NCBI GenBank assembly: GCA_036936605.1
Contig: JAUPFV010000005.1
Span: forward strand, 188,230,958 to 188,294,957
Direction: 5' to 3'
Length of the DNA stretch: 64,000 bases
DNA from: Limnanthes douglasii subsp. nivea
Taxonomy: Eukaryota; Streptophyta; Magnoliopsida; Brassicales; Limnanthaceae
Below are positions 10,679 to 20,889 of the stretch, piece after piece; position 1 is the stretch's first letter, and each line of letters begins with the position of its first letter. Under the pieces are notes generated by a model. That model was given only the letters and a program-made list of their open reading frames with translations. It searched no databases and was not told the DNA's origin. Made by a program: the position numbers and the translations under genes.

Positions 10679-10705
10679 AATTTAGATGCATATATGATTT
10701 TCATT
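10679..10705. repeat. 27-bp direct repeat, right copy
   Basis: Identical to 3,465-3,491. It lies exactly at the joint between remnant D and element B. Confidence 0.85.
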
Positions 10706-10804
10706 AAGGTTTGATAGTATGCATATATGGTACTCAGAATCAACGTTCCAAAACCTTTAAAATAATCTAAAAAAATAGAAACAGAAGTTTGTAGTGAGGG
10801 CGAG

Positions 10805-11760
10805 ATGAATCCGATAAATGATCAGATTTGTGTCGTATCTGGCGACCATTTGATGGAAGAACAAGTTACAAACGAAGGAAATGATCCTAACTGATACGTT
10901 AAAGAGCTTCTAGAAGAATATGTCTTGGTCGCCAGACGCAAAGAGTTGTTGGAAGACATCGAAAGATTAAATGCAGAAAAAAGCGATAGTAAGCTCTAGA
11001 AAAGTCATATGTGAAGTCCGACGAGAAAGAGTCGTGAATGATCAGACTCAAGATGCCATTCAACCTTAAGAAAGGCGTCGAAGGAAAATTCATCGATCTT
11101 CCAAAAGACAAGCTAGATCTGAGCAAAGATACGAATCATTGGAATCTAGTGATTATACTTCTCTTAGCTCAGATGAATTTTCATCATCGGATACCGATTC
11201 TAGGTACAAAACAGATCAGAAGCAAAAGGATTCAAGGATACGTAAAATCTCTCACCGGACCAGTCAAAGAAGAAAGGATTCGAGGAAGAAACGTGATCAT
11301 GGGAAAATAAAGTTGTATTCCGGGGAGACTGATAAAATAGGAAATATCTGACCATGTCAAACTCCTCAAGGGTTAGTGAACCATCAACAATATACATGTG
11401 TTGGACAAGTGTCGCAACAATATGTTCGACCCATGTCCGACAAGTGGATCTGACCTGCTCACTATGTTGGGTTAACTGAGTGTGTATCAACTATCTTTGA
11501 AAAAACATGTGAAAATGTACATTTTTGTAAGCCTTTCCCGTTACAGACCCCAAGGGAGCATATGAAGAATAAATATTTCCAATTTCATGAAGATATTGGG
11601 CATGATACCAAAGATTGTGTGGCATTGAAAAAAAAGTCCAGTATTTGATAGAGAATAGAAAATTAATCAATTTTGTGAAAAATAATTCTGCGATCGCTTG
11701 CAAGCAAAAAGCTTATCCTAAACAGGAGGATACCATGATGATATCCGAGATGGTCGATTA
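10805..11760 (+). pseudogene. gag: Gag of element B, internally deleted
   Basis: The ATG at 10,805 opens a frame with acidic, Lys-rich helices. Ser/Arg-rich sequence follows around 11,150-11,310 (SSDEFSSSDTDSRYKTDQ). The text then jumps to the gag C-terminal box HEDIGHDTKDCVALKKK (about 11,585-11,640). The central retrotransposon-gag domain expected between them is absent, so about 400-500 bases have been lost by comparison with element C. Several stops and frameshifts. The ATG is not backed by a recognisable leader or LTR upstream. Confidence 0.62.
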
Positions 11761-11769
11761 AGAATCTAT

Positions 11770-12409
11770 TGATGCGCTTGATATCACTACAAAGTATCTT
11801 GATCTGATGTCGGGCAAAAACAGTATAAAAATGGTTGAAGAACCAATTGCTAGAGGAAAGGTTAGTGAATTATGTGCATTTTTTGAGTCACTAACCATTT
11901 TCGGTGGAGATACAATGGCAGGAGTATCAAAATACTCTCGGAAGAGACATATTGTTAGTCTGGCGACATAGTTAGAGGCATGTGCTTCATCACACATATA
12001 CAGAAATCCATCCCCAATTCTTTGCTTTGAAGATGATGACATGAGAGACGTAGCTGGTCCGCACGAGGATACAGTTGTAATCAGAGCAGAGATAGTGGGA
12101 AATGAGATAAGAAATTTTTTGATTGATACTGGGAGTTCAACTAACGTAAATTTTATGTCAACTTATAGCCAGATAAAAAACCCACCAACAATCTTGCGAT
12201 CTGACCGGACGATAGTGGGATTTACTGGAGCTACTACTGAAGTAGTCAGAGAGTTTGAAGGGATGGTAGAGTTAGGACGAGGATCATTCAAGAAGATAGT
12301 CACAGTACTGTTTGTAGTGGTGGATGCTCCCACATCATACAACACTATCTTGGAAGGTCTTGGTTGTCTAAGATGCATGTTGTGCCATCTACTGTTCATC
12401 AGTGTTTGA
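11770..12409 (+). pseudogene. pol: Protease of element B
   Basis: An acidic linker with CAFFESLTIFGGDTM precedes the protease, as in element C. The protease frame 12,041-12,409 is intact: MRDVAGPHEDTVV, then the catalytic loop FLIDTGSSTNV (about 12,117-12,150), a flap region with VGFTGATTEV, and APTSYNTILE near the end. All key residues of a retropepsin-like aspartic protease (Asp-Thr-Gly-Ser-Ser) are present. A TAG breaks the linker at about 11,968. Confidence 0.75.
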
Positions 12410-12534
12410 AGTACGTGGTATGTAGTAACGTAAGAACGGTAAGAAGCAGCCAGAAGATGGCGAGAGAATTTTACCGATCTGCGTTGGCCTCCAAGCAGTT
12501 AAAGGGGTTCAAAACGAGAAAATAATAACAATTA

Positions 12535-12630
12535 GTGGGGGCCCCCACGAATTCCGATCATGTTGATGATCCGAAGGAGGCCCCCGCGAATTCTGATCAT
12601 GTTGATGATCCGAGGGAGGGCCCCCGGTTC
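12535..12630 (+). repeat. 39-bp in-frame duplication in the PR-RT linker of element B
   Basis: Two copies of a 39-bp unit, starting at about 12,539 and 12,578 and ending in GATCATGTTGATGATCCGA, differ at a few bases. They code for two copies of a 13-residue acidic stretch containing NSDHVDDP. Element E has a single related stretch at about 38,288. Confidence 0.8.
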
Positions 12631-12726
12631 ATGGTCCCTAACGATGGTTTTGAGGATCATGTTTTTTGTCCTGGTAAAAGTTTCAAGATAGGTACAAGGT
12701 TATCCCAGTAGGTAAAAGAAAATTTA

Positions 12727-13480
12727 GTGAACTTTCTTTCAACCAAATTACACTTGTTTGCTTGGTGTACAGAAGATGTTACATGGGTTCCAACAGATGT
12801 CATCTGTCATAGGCTAGCAATACGGAACAACGTTCGTCCAATCATAAATAAGAGAAGATCTTTTTCTCAAGAAAAACCTGAAGCGATAATGGAAGAATTG
12901 GATCATTTGACATGAATGGGCCACATACGCGAGTCACAGTATCCTCCGTGGACTGCTAACCTAGTCTTAGTAAAGAAGAAAAATGGCAAGTGGCGAATGT
13001 GCATGGATTTCACGAATCTGAACAGAGCGTGTACTAAAGATCATTTCTCTGTGCTTAAAATAGATCAGTTGGTCGACTCGACGTCCGGAAATCATTTGCT
13101 ATCATTTATGGACGCCTATGCGGGGTACAATCAAATCCAAATGGACCCAAGAGACCACGAGAGCACAAATTTTATTATTGGAAGGGGTCTGCATTGCGAG
13201 AAGGTAATGTCATTCGGATTAAAAAATGCCGGGGAAACATACCAATGCTTAGCAAACAAAGCTTTTGAGTGTCAAATTGCTACATATGTTGAGATCTACA
13301 TCGATTACATGCTAGTCAAGAACCTCCAAGACAAGAATCATTTAATTGACTTGGAAGAAACTTTTGCCAATTTTCCTAAGGTAAATTTGAAATTGAACCC
13401 AGAGAAGTGCACGTTCGGGGTAAGATCCAGAAATCTTTTAGGTTACATAGTCAGTGAACAGGGTATTAAGTCGATCTGAT
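12727..13480 (+). pseudogene. pol: Reverse transcriptase of element B
   Basis: The lead-in (LHLFAWCTEDV, RRSFSQEKPEAI) is followed, after one TGA at 12,913, by a long open frame. It has MGHIRESQYPPWTAN, VKKKNGKWRMCMDFT (fingers), SFMDAYAGYNQI (catalytic Asp of motif A), MSFGLKNAGETYQ (motif B) and YIDYMLVK at about 13,300, where active RTs have YxDD. The second catalytic Asp is Tyr, so DNA synthesis would be lost. LNPEKCTFGV and LGYIVSEQGI mark the thumb/connection. Confidence 0.85.
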
Positions 13481-14012
13481 ACAGCTAAATGCTCTGTGTA
13501 CTATGGCCCCACGAAGAACAATCAAAGAGGTTCAAATTCAATATCAAAATCTCCAACCTCTACCGACCACTTCGTCATCCACTCCGATCTGGATGAAATG
13601 AATATTGATAAAGAAGAATCTGGCTTAGAGTGGATAGTCCGAACTGACGGGGGTTTAAGCTCATCTAGTTGTGGTGCAGGAGAACAATTGACATCTCCAG
13701 AAGGAATTGCTATGTATCAAGCTATCCGTTTTGGGTTTAAAGCGTCAAATAAATAAGCTGAGTACGAGGCTGCTTTGGCTCGCCTAAGACTTGCAAACAT
13801 TTGTGGAGCCAAAAGAGTAAGGTTGATACGTGATTCAAAACTTCTGGTGAACCATGCTTCTGGACGGTCAGAGGCAAGAAAAGAACACTTAGTAAAATAT
13901 TTGGGGGTCCTGAAGGCTTTAACCTTGAGTTTCGAGGGCGTCAGATACGAACATGTTTATAGGGCTGGGAATTCAGTGTCTGATTCTCTAGGAAGAAAAC
14001 CCATCAATTGTT
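13481..14012 (+). pseudogene. pol: Archaeal-type RNase H of element B
   Basis: After the RT thumb a short connection jumps straight to EWIVRTDGGLSSSSCGAG (about 13,630), the start of the second, archaeal-type RNase H (RVT_3 family). It continues with AEYEAALARLRLA after one TAA at 13,753, then LIRDSKLLVNHASG and YEHVYRAGNSVSDSL. The conserved Asp, Glu and Asp of the active site are visible (TDGG, AEYEA, RDSK). The ancestral Ty3 RNase H that precedes this domain in element C (32,950-33,270) is missing here, apparently by deletion. Confidence 0.78.
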
Positions 14013-15292
14013 AAGGGATCCGAATCAGTTGAAGGAGTGTTGAGGCCTTCCAAATTTCTACAGTTGTAGTAAAATATTGGAGAAGTCAGATACAAGAGTT
14101 CTTAATCAACGATATATTACCAGTCGATAAAGTAATGGCTAAAAGAATACGGTTCAAGGTATATGGTTATGTGGTACTCAGAGATGTACTGTATAAGAAA
14201 TCTCTTAGTCGGCCTTTACTCCGTTGCTTAGGGAAGGATGAATAACAGTTGATACTTTCAGAGCTACATGACGGGGAAGGGTCAGCAAACTTTGGCTATA
14301 AAACATTGATACGAAGAGTATTCTTGGCGGGTTATTATTGACCGACCATCTCCTCAGATGCAATGGAATTAGTACAGAAGTGCGACACATGCCAAAGATT
14401 TCTAATTCAATCCATATGCACGGTATGTCCCTTGAATCAATATCAGAGTCTTTATCGTTCGACCGATGGGGTATTGATCTAGTCGAACCCCTTGATGGTA
14501 TCAGGAAGTCGTCCAACAATCATTGTTGCATTAGATTACTTCTCCAAGTGGGTAGAAGCTGAGCCGTTAGCAGGAACAAGGATGAAAGATGTGATTAGGT
14601 TTATTATTTCTAACATATGTTGTCGTTTTGGTGTACCAAGAAAAATCACAACGGATGATGGAACACAATTCGATAACAATGAGATGAGAGCCTTTTTGTG
14701 CATCAAAGCGGATACAATAATGCTTTTCAGCACCTTTCCACCCTCAGGTCGAAGTGTCTAATCGGACAATATTAGATGGCCTGAGGAAGAATCTGGAGGG
14801 TTAGGCCATAAAATGGTCGGATAACCTACAAGAAGTTCTTTTGGCTTACAGGATAACTCCTCGGATTCCAACACAAGAGTCGCCTTTTGCACTCGTTTAT
14901 GGGATGGACGCTGTGGTACCATCAGAAACGATGTTTCCATCGTATAGGTTAAGTGAATACTCAAAGGAAACAAATGATAGAGGAAAGCGCACAAAGTTGG
15001 ATCTAATAGAAAAAAAAGGCCGCGGTTAAACTCTTTACACTACCAGACTTTGATGAGGAGCCGCTATGCATCAAAAGTTAGAAGAAGAGAGTTTAAAGTT
15101 GGGGACAAAATTTTAATGAAAGTTTTCCTTCACACAAAAGAAAAGAGTCTAGGAAAGTTAGCTTCCAATTGGCAAGGTCAGTACATGGTAACCAAGAAGA
15201 TAAATCCGGGGACGTACATATTAAAAGATAAAGAATGAAGAGATCTTCCCCACCCTTGGAATATTGAGCACCGCAAAGTTTATTTAGAGTAA
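14013..15292 (+). pseudogene. pol: Integrase of element B
   Basis: The zinc-binding region reads SELHDGEGSANFGYKTL...CDTCQRF (14,255-14,400). The catalytic core shows IVALDYFSKWVEAEPLAG (first Asp), CRFGVPRKITTDDGTQFDN (second Asp region) and, after a frameshift near 14,735, QESPFALVYGMDAVVPSE (about 14,873-14,930). The tail at 15,050-15,290 has FKVGDKILMKVFLHTKEK, LGKLASNWQGQY and HPWNIEHRKVYLE. At least four stops or shifts. Integrase inserts the DNA copy into the host chromosome; this copy is broken. Confidence 0.82.
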
Positions 15293-15891
15293 ACGTGTAA
15301 ATATGTAAATATTTTCTTTACTAGTTTATGTAAGTATCAGTGACATACCCTTTGCTACCCTGGTGGCGTAAGAAGGTTTTAATGAGGTGCCCTAATAGCC
15401 GACTTATATATAAAATCTCATTGCCTTCCTAAACTTATTCACCGAATGTTCATCATTTTGAACTCAAAAGGCACTCCAAAACGTTTGGACTAAAATGTTC
15501 ATCTTTTTTAACTCAAAAGGCACTCCAAAAAATGTTTGGACTAAAATGTTCATCTTTTATAACTCAAAAGGCACTCCAAAGAAGTTTGGACTAGAAAGTT
15601 CATCTTTTTTTAACTCAAAATACACTCCAAAGAAGTTTGGACTATAAAGTTCATCTTTTTAAACTCAAAACATATTCCAAAGAAGTTTGGACAAGAATTC
15701 ATCCTTTTGAATCATAAGGAAGAAACAAATGGAGTCTGAAAAGAATTTTGAAAAGTTCTTCAGTAAGAAATAAATTCGAAGAACACAACATCAAAAATCC
15801 TCACAGTGGAGGTTAATTTTACAAAATAAAGTTCCAACGGGTTGCAGTTACAAATAATTAACAAAACAAGGGTAAAAACATTTGAACAATG
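15293..15891. other. Spacer between integrase and antisense ORF in element B
   Basis: Non-coding. It contains the 50-bp repeat array listed separately. Transcripts from the two strands would meet here. Confidence 0.6.
15448..15718. repeat. 50-bp tandem repeats, five copies plus a partial one
   Basis: Copies start at 15,448, 15,497, 15,548, 15,598 and 15,649, with a partial copy from about 15,696. The shared text is GTTCATCTTTTTAACTCAAA followed by a CACTCCAAA..GTTTGGACTA block. Unit lengths are 49-51 bp. The array lies at the meeting point of integrase and antisense ORF. Element C has a shorter duplication at the same place (30,664-30,770). Confidence 0.92.
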
Positions 15892-18553
15892 CTAGTTAGA
15901 TGCGAAGTTTTCTTTACTGTCTTCAGGGGAATCAGATTCTGAAGATGAACTTTCTGAGTTATCACTGGTCTCCAAATCTTCCATAGAAATTCCAGCTAGG
16001 CGATGCCTTTCAATAACGCGCAGCCAAAGGCTGCCTAGCTTCAAGTCCGGAAACTTCTCAAGCATATCTAATACCATAGAGGACCTCATGCTATCATCTC
16101 TTTCTTCGAGGAGAGAGACAATACTGGTCATATATGCATCGATACGTTTCTTATATTCAGTTTGAAAGTCCTTCTTTAGAGATTTGTTCCGCTTCGACAA
16201 CTTCTCAATATCTATAACAACATTTTTAAAGTATGCCTTAGTCTTTGCGCAAGACTCGTAAGGCCATAAACCAGTGTGTCTCGTTCGGTATCTCTGGTAA
16301 TAAATCATTCCCGTTCGTCGTCAAACTTTATTCCTTTTTCGAAAAGTACAGTCTCCAATGAAGTAATCTTTGTTAAATGATCACCATATGTCTTTTTTTC
16401 CTTGGAAAGTTCGTCTTCAACCTTTTTTCAGTTGGGACAATACATATGCTTTCTTGGCAAGCTCATTTGTTAAGTCTTTTACCTTTTACTTCAACTCAAT
16501 TGCCTCAGAGGTCATCTTCTTTACTTCAGTCCTTCTTTGAAGGACTTCATTCTTGTAACTATCCTTGCGGTTTGCTTTCCGCTCGAGGAGAGCAACAACA
16601 CGGAGTAATTTTTTTAGCTCATTGGCAACAAAATCATTTGTGTAGACATCAAAGTAAGTTGAGGCAGAGGAGAGATATGCACCTTCCTCAAAATTTTCTT
16701 CTTGACCCACGCTCTGTTTTTTCAGAAGGGAAAATTCACCTCTGGAGTCTGAGTCGACTATGACAACTTTCGTTATTGGGGGTAAGCCCAGACAAGTTGT
16801 GTTGTCGTTTTCTCCTTCACTATCAACCACTTATTTTTGTTTTTCTTCAACAGTAAGTCTTCTTGGTCTCACAGCCCCAGCTCTCCCAGCTGGTCTCACT
16901 TCAACCGAAGTATCATTATCAGCATCCCTCAGTTGTTCTTCATAGGCGTTGGTCAAAGGACTGACCTCGGGGCCCAATGGGTGTTCTTGCTAAACTTCTG
17001 ATGGATTTTCTTGGGTCTTATCCTGAGGAATTTCTTGGGCTCCAAATCCATGTTCCTCTGGAGTATCACTCTCCGACTCTTCATCCTCCTCGGTTCTTTC
17101 ACTGCCTTCCTCACGTTTTCCGCATTTTGGTGACTCGGAGCCGAGCTCGAGTAGGAAGGTAAACTACGTTGTCCACGCATTCCAGTCGTTTGAGGATAAC
17201 ATCATTTTGGGCTTGCACCATAAGGTCGGATATGGACTTCTTTTCTCCCAGATCATACCTCCAAAGATTGCTTTTCACAAAGTTCATTGGCAGGAAACTT
17301 TGGTGAAATTTATGATCCCAATGTTCACCTACCCAGACGCTTAGCTTAATAAAGATTTCTTTTGCAGCTTTGGCATAACTTTCAAAGGGTTTGGAAATTC
17401 CCTTCATAGCTGTTTGAAAGAAACATATTAACATTATCCAACTTGAATCAATAAAACGGAAGACTATGTGAGGGTGCATACCTTTCCCGGACCACTTCAA
17501 AGTTAACCGATGGGGAAGGTCCTCAAAGCTTTCGAAGCCAATTTCCCATAGCCCAGAGATAAATACAAATTGTTGCTTTCACTTTTTATCAGATCCTGAT
17601 AAATCTTTGATCACCTTGAATTGCCTTGCAAAACCAAGACAGTAAAAAAGTTAATGAGAGTTCTTAGCCACACCTGAAATGGAGATAAGGTGCTCCATGG
17701 AAAAGGTTGTCTCCGAAAGTCTAGAGGCCATGATGCAGGCCATGAGTGTGTACCACATATTAGTGCCAGATTGAGAGGGGCAAAGTCTGATGAGGTTGAA
17801 GTATTCTACTAGAGTGGGATCAAAAGGTAGACGAAGGCCCCAGTTCATGAGCTCGGTATAAAGGATGAGCTCGTGATTGCGAACGGACAACGGAGTCTCT
17901 CCGATGGTGGGAAACCAAATGGTAATGTTCCCGGGTATCCCCCACCGGTCTCTATGCTTTACCTCCTCGGTCGGATGAAAATATTTTTACTTCACCTTAT
18001 AAAGGGCAAGAAGATGCTTAGATTCGATGTCGCGAAGGTTATCACCTAAAACATCTTCTATGTTCGAGGGAAGATCTGTAGTGCGTATCCTCTTCTTTTT
18101 GTCTTGTTTTACCAAGGAAGCCTTTCCACTCCAAGGGGGTGGAGAAGAGACACCTTGGCTTCGTGCAGATGGTCCGGGGGGGAGGAATCGCAGCAGGTAC
18201 AACTCGTAAGGTTTGTTCCTCAACCACAACCATATCAGGTTGTTCCTGATCACTGCTGGCTCATCAAGTAGAGCTCTCTCTTGGATTTCAGGGATGGATT
18301 TCAAAACATTTTCTAAAAAAATATCCCTTGTCGAAGATTTCCTGGCACTCACTTCTGGAGTTGTTCGCGGGAACCCCTGCGGAGTTACTTGAGGGGGCCC
18401 AGCTGAAGATGAAATTTTTACCCGAATAGACTTTGCAGGTGGATTAGGGGACCTTTTCCTCTTAAGGAGTTCCCATGCATTTACTTTACTTGACTTCCCC
18501 TTGTCATCACCCATGGTTAAGAAATGAGAAGTCTTGGAAGCAGGTTCAGACAA
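15892..18553 (-). pseudogene. Antisense ORF of element B (Transposase_28-like, coiled coil, acidic tail), with an intron
   Basis: Reading down from 18,553: a Ser/Pro/Lys-rich region (SHFLTMGDDKG; 18,000-18,550), then WGIPGNITIWFPTIGETPLS and a Transposase_28-like block (17,690-17,890: LMNWGLRLPFDPTLVEYFNL, LCPSQSGTNMWYTLMACIMA). FISGLWEIGFESFEDLPHRL leads to a GT-AG intron (17,410-17,481). WVGEHWDHKFHQSF follows, then a long helical, coiled-coil region, and finally EKFPDLKLGSLWLRVIE with a Ser/Asp/Glu tail ending at 15,892. The same order occurs in element C. The frame is broken near 17,985, 17,650 and within 16,300-17,110. Compared with C, about 110 N-terminal residues are missing. Function unknown; such ORFs are known from Tat-type elements. 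Confidence 0.75.
17410..17481 (-). other. Predicted intron in the antisense ORF of element B
   Basis: On the minus strand the exon ends ...GGGAAAG, then GTATGCACCC opens the intron, and TTTCTTTCAAACAG closes it 72 bases later. It interrupts a codon after the first base (phase 1), right after the residues KWSGK. Element C has a GT-AG intron at the equivalent place and phase (29,016-29,102). Prediction from sequence only. Confidence 0.65.
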
Positions 18554-18588
18554 TGAAGGATCAACCTTGTTATCCCTAAAACAAGCTT

Positions 18589-18598
18589 AACCGGGGGG
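18589..18598 (+). promoter_or_regulatory. Polypurine tract of element B
   Basis: The run ACCGGGGGG immediately precedes the TG that starts the 3' LTR at 18,599. This is the site where plus-strand DNA synthesis begins in LTR retrotransposons. Confidence 0.6.
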
Positions 18599-18830
18599 TG
18601 AGTAGTAGAGAACGAACGTTCTCAAATGAGGGATCAATTTTCATGAAATTTTGAAAATAATAATAAAAAAAACCCTATATAAATAGGGTGCTCCTAACTA
18701 CATATTTTCACACCATCTCTACACTATAGTTCTCTACTATAAATTACTCTATGCTAAAAACTAAAAAAGAAACATATTTATTCATTATACTTTTAAGAAA
18801 ATAAAAAAGTTCCGGAGAGGTGGAGATGAT
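18599..18830 (+). repeat. 3' LTR of element B (end approximate)
   Basis: It starts TGAGTAGTAGAGAACG after the purine tract. A TATA box lies in CCCTATATAAATAGGG (18,673-18,688). AATAAA-like signals follow near 18,661 and 18,800. The right end was not fixed because no partner LTR is in the window; relic K begins close by. Confidence 0.55.
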
Positions 18831-18839
18831 TCGTCAGTG

Positions 18840-20302
18840 TCTTGAAGAAGAATAGTTTCTGAAATAAGTTCTTTGCATCAAGACGTAGTAGAATCCGAGA
18901 GTTAAACAATTGAACATCATAGCGAATGAGAGGTTTGGATTCATAACGCTTATGCACCACGAGGTGTGATTGAAGTCTACTCGAGTATGTATATGAGGTA
19001 CGAAGAACTTATCCAAGTTGAAGGTATGCAAGATTTTTCAAACTTCTTGAACCTAATAGAGGCTTAGGTTGGTTATATCTTGCTAGGTTCAATTTTGATT
19101 GGTATATTGAAATAATACAACAGTTTTATGCCTCTGCACGTATAATTGAGAATGATCCTTAAGTTCTAGGTTTAGTAATAATGCGTGTAACTAATGTGTT
19201 GCCTATAGTTTTTTTGAAAGTGATTTTGAAGATGTTTTTTTCCTACCATCTGAAAAATTATATAGTGTTGAAAAATTATCGTTATTTATCTCGTATGTCT
19301 TAAAGTGATGATTGGCCTACGGTCTTCGATGAAGCAATAAACATTTTGAGTTGTGGTCTATCCCAACCAAAAATTAATGGTAAACGTAAGCTGTAAGAGG
19401 TAATTTGGATGATATCGGGAAATTAGCTTTGAAATTAGTTAATAGTTGTTTTATTCATTCTAGTAGCAATGAGTCACAACTTTCTTATATGCAAACATTT
19501 TTAACAGTTGTTATTATAAAAAATGAGGGAATAATTAACTTGACTAGTTTGATGATTCAGCATATGAATTTCAAAGCTAGTGGGTCAATTTACCTTATGG
19601 GATGATATTAAGTCATCTTCTTGTGACGAAATGGGTTGATGTGAGTATGTAGACTCTGATCAAGGTTAAGAATAGTTGTATTATGGGTAAGCGCTCTTTA
19701 ATATTGCAAGAGATATATTTTTAGGAGGGAGAGTTGATATCAAAATGGAAGGTATTGGGTCGCCATTTGGAATCATTGCATCATATATGGGACGCAAAAA
19801 ACGATACTAAACCACCAAATCCACCTCATGGATACCCTCAGCAAGAACTGCAGTCGCTGACAGTTCCCAGTTCTGGTGGTAGTTCTTCTCAACAACAAGG
19901 ACTTTCCGATCGCAAATATACTGAGTGGCGCATGGTCAACAAATGCAATATGCTGAGTGGTCGTATAATCAGCACGCGCAGTGGCATGGCCTTCAAACGC
20001 AATGAAAAGGTCAACAAGAGCAGTGGTAGGGTTAAAACGAGTAGTGGTACGGTAAACTGAAGCAGTGGTGGGTCTAAACGAGAAACGACATAGATCATAC
20101 GAGCAATGGCATGGACAATACGAGTAGTGGCGGGGTCAATACGAGCAGTGGTATGATCGACAAGAGGTATGGAATAATCAATTTGTTGGCACTCAATGAG
20201 AACAATCTGAATACATGCGATGGATGATGTAGAACATGCATTTGCAAGCCGAGCATCCTATTGGTCCACCACCTTTCAAAAATGAAGATGAAGCTCCTTA
20301 GT
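18840..20302 (+). pseudogene. Relic K: plant transposon-type ORF with Trp/Gln-rich repeat tail
   Basis: In shifting plus-strand frames the text reads GLGWLYLARFNFDWYIEIIQ followed by QFYASARIIENDP (about 19,065-19,165), then SQLSYMQTFLTVVIIKNEGI and LMIQHMNFKASGSIY (19,475-19,600). The C-terminus (about 19,960-20,302) has repeated QWHGQYE units and a Pro/acidic end at TAG 20,300. The middle resembles the 'putative plant transposon protein' domain (Transposase_32) found next to Athila-like and other elements; that is recollection, not a search result. Many stops and shifts. No LTRs or terminal repeats were found around it. Confidence 0.4.
19965..20190 (+). repeat. 24-bp coding repeats (QWxGQYE) in relic K
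   Basis: Units of about 24 bases containing GAGCAGTGGTA or close variants recur at least seven times and code for an octamer rich in Gln, Trp and Tyr. Several units carry TAG or TAA where others have CAG or CAA. Confidence 0.75.
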
Positions 20303-20709
20303 TTATTTACATTTGATTGTATTAAGCATTTTAATTATAATGGTTTTCTTTTTTATTTGAACAAACAACATTGTTATTTGTTTGGTTTTTATTTAATAAT
20401 TTTTTTGTTTTGCTTATTTTTTTTATTATATGTTAATTCAATCACTTTCAATTATTATTTTGTTATTTATAAGTAATATATGTGTATCCATATACTTATA
20501 CAATTCTAAAAAATTTAAATTCATAGTTGAAATATGTAATACTTTGAAAATCCAATAACCATTTAAAACATCTAAACATATACACTTCAAACTTGAAAGA
20601 TTTAAAGAACTAAAAGAATTAAAGAACTAAACTAGAACTATATCATATTTGAAAAATCTAAAAATTCCAACAAGTAAAATTTATCCTAGTTATTTTATAT
20701 TCTAACTTA

Positions 20710-20762
20710 TTCAAACGACTAATATTAATATTAATATTAATATTAATATTAATATTAATATC
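20710..20762. repeat. (ATTAAT)n microsatellite
   Basis: About eight uninterrupted copies of a 6-bp unit. Confidence 0.9.
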
Positions 20763-20889
20763 AAGTTATTTATATATTAGTCAAACGGTTAATTATTTAT
20801 CTACATTGTTTAATATTATAATTAAATTTATATATAAATATATAAGTATAATTTTCTTAAAGATATATATATATATATATATATTTAAT

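Larger units (their letters stand above)
10706..18830 (+). mobile_element. Tat-type Ty3/gypsy retrotransposon B with antisense ORF
   Basis: Plus-strand gag (10,805-11,760), protease (12,041-12,409), RT (12,727-13,480), archaeal-type RNase H (13,600-14,012) and integrase (14,200-15,292) are followed by a long ORF on the opposite strand (18,553 down to 15,892), a purine tract (18,589-18,598) and a 3' LTR. This is the layout I know from the Tat branch of plant Ty3 elements, which carry an extra RNase H and often an extra ORF. The 5' LTR is missing. The gag core and the ancestral RNase H have been deleted. Not functional. Confidence 0.82.

Noticed and set aside
15448..15718. CRISPR-like array of regularly spaced repeats
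   Set aside because: The units are contiguous tandem repeats without unique spacers, in a plant retrotransposon.
20261..20476. 71-codon frame rich in Phe, Leu and Tyr
   Set aside because: It overlaps the end of relic K and then AT-rich DNA; the hydrophobic look comes from T-rich sequence.
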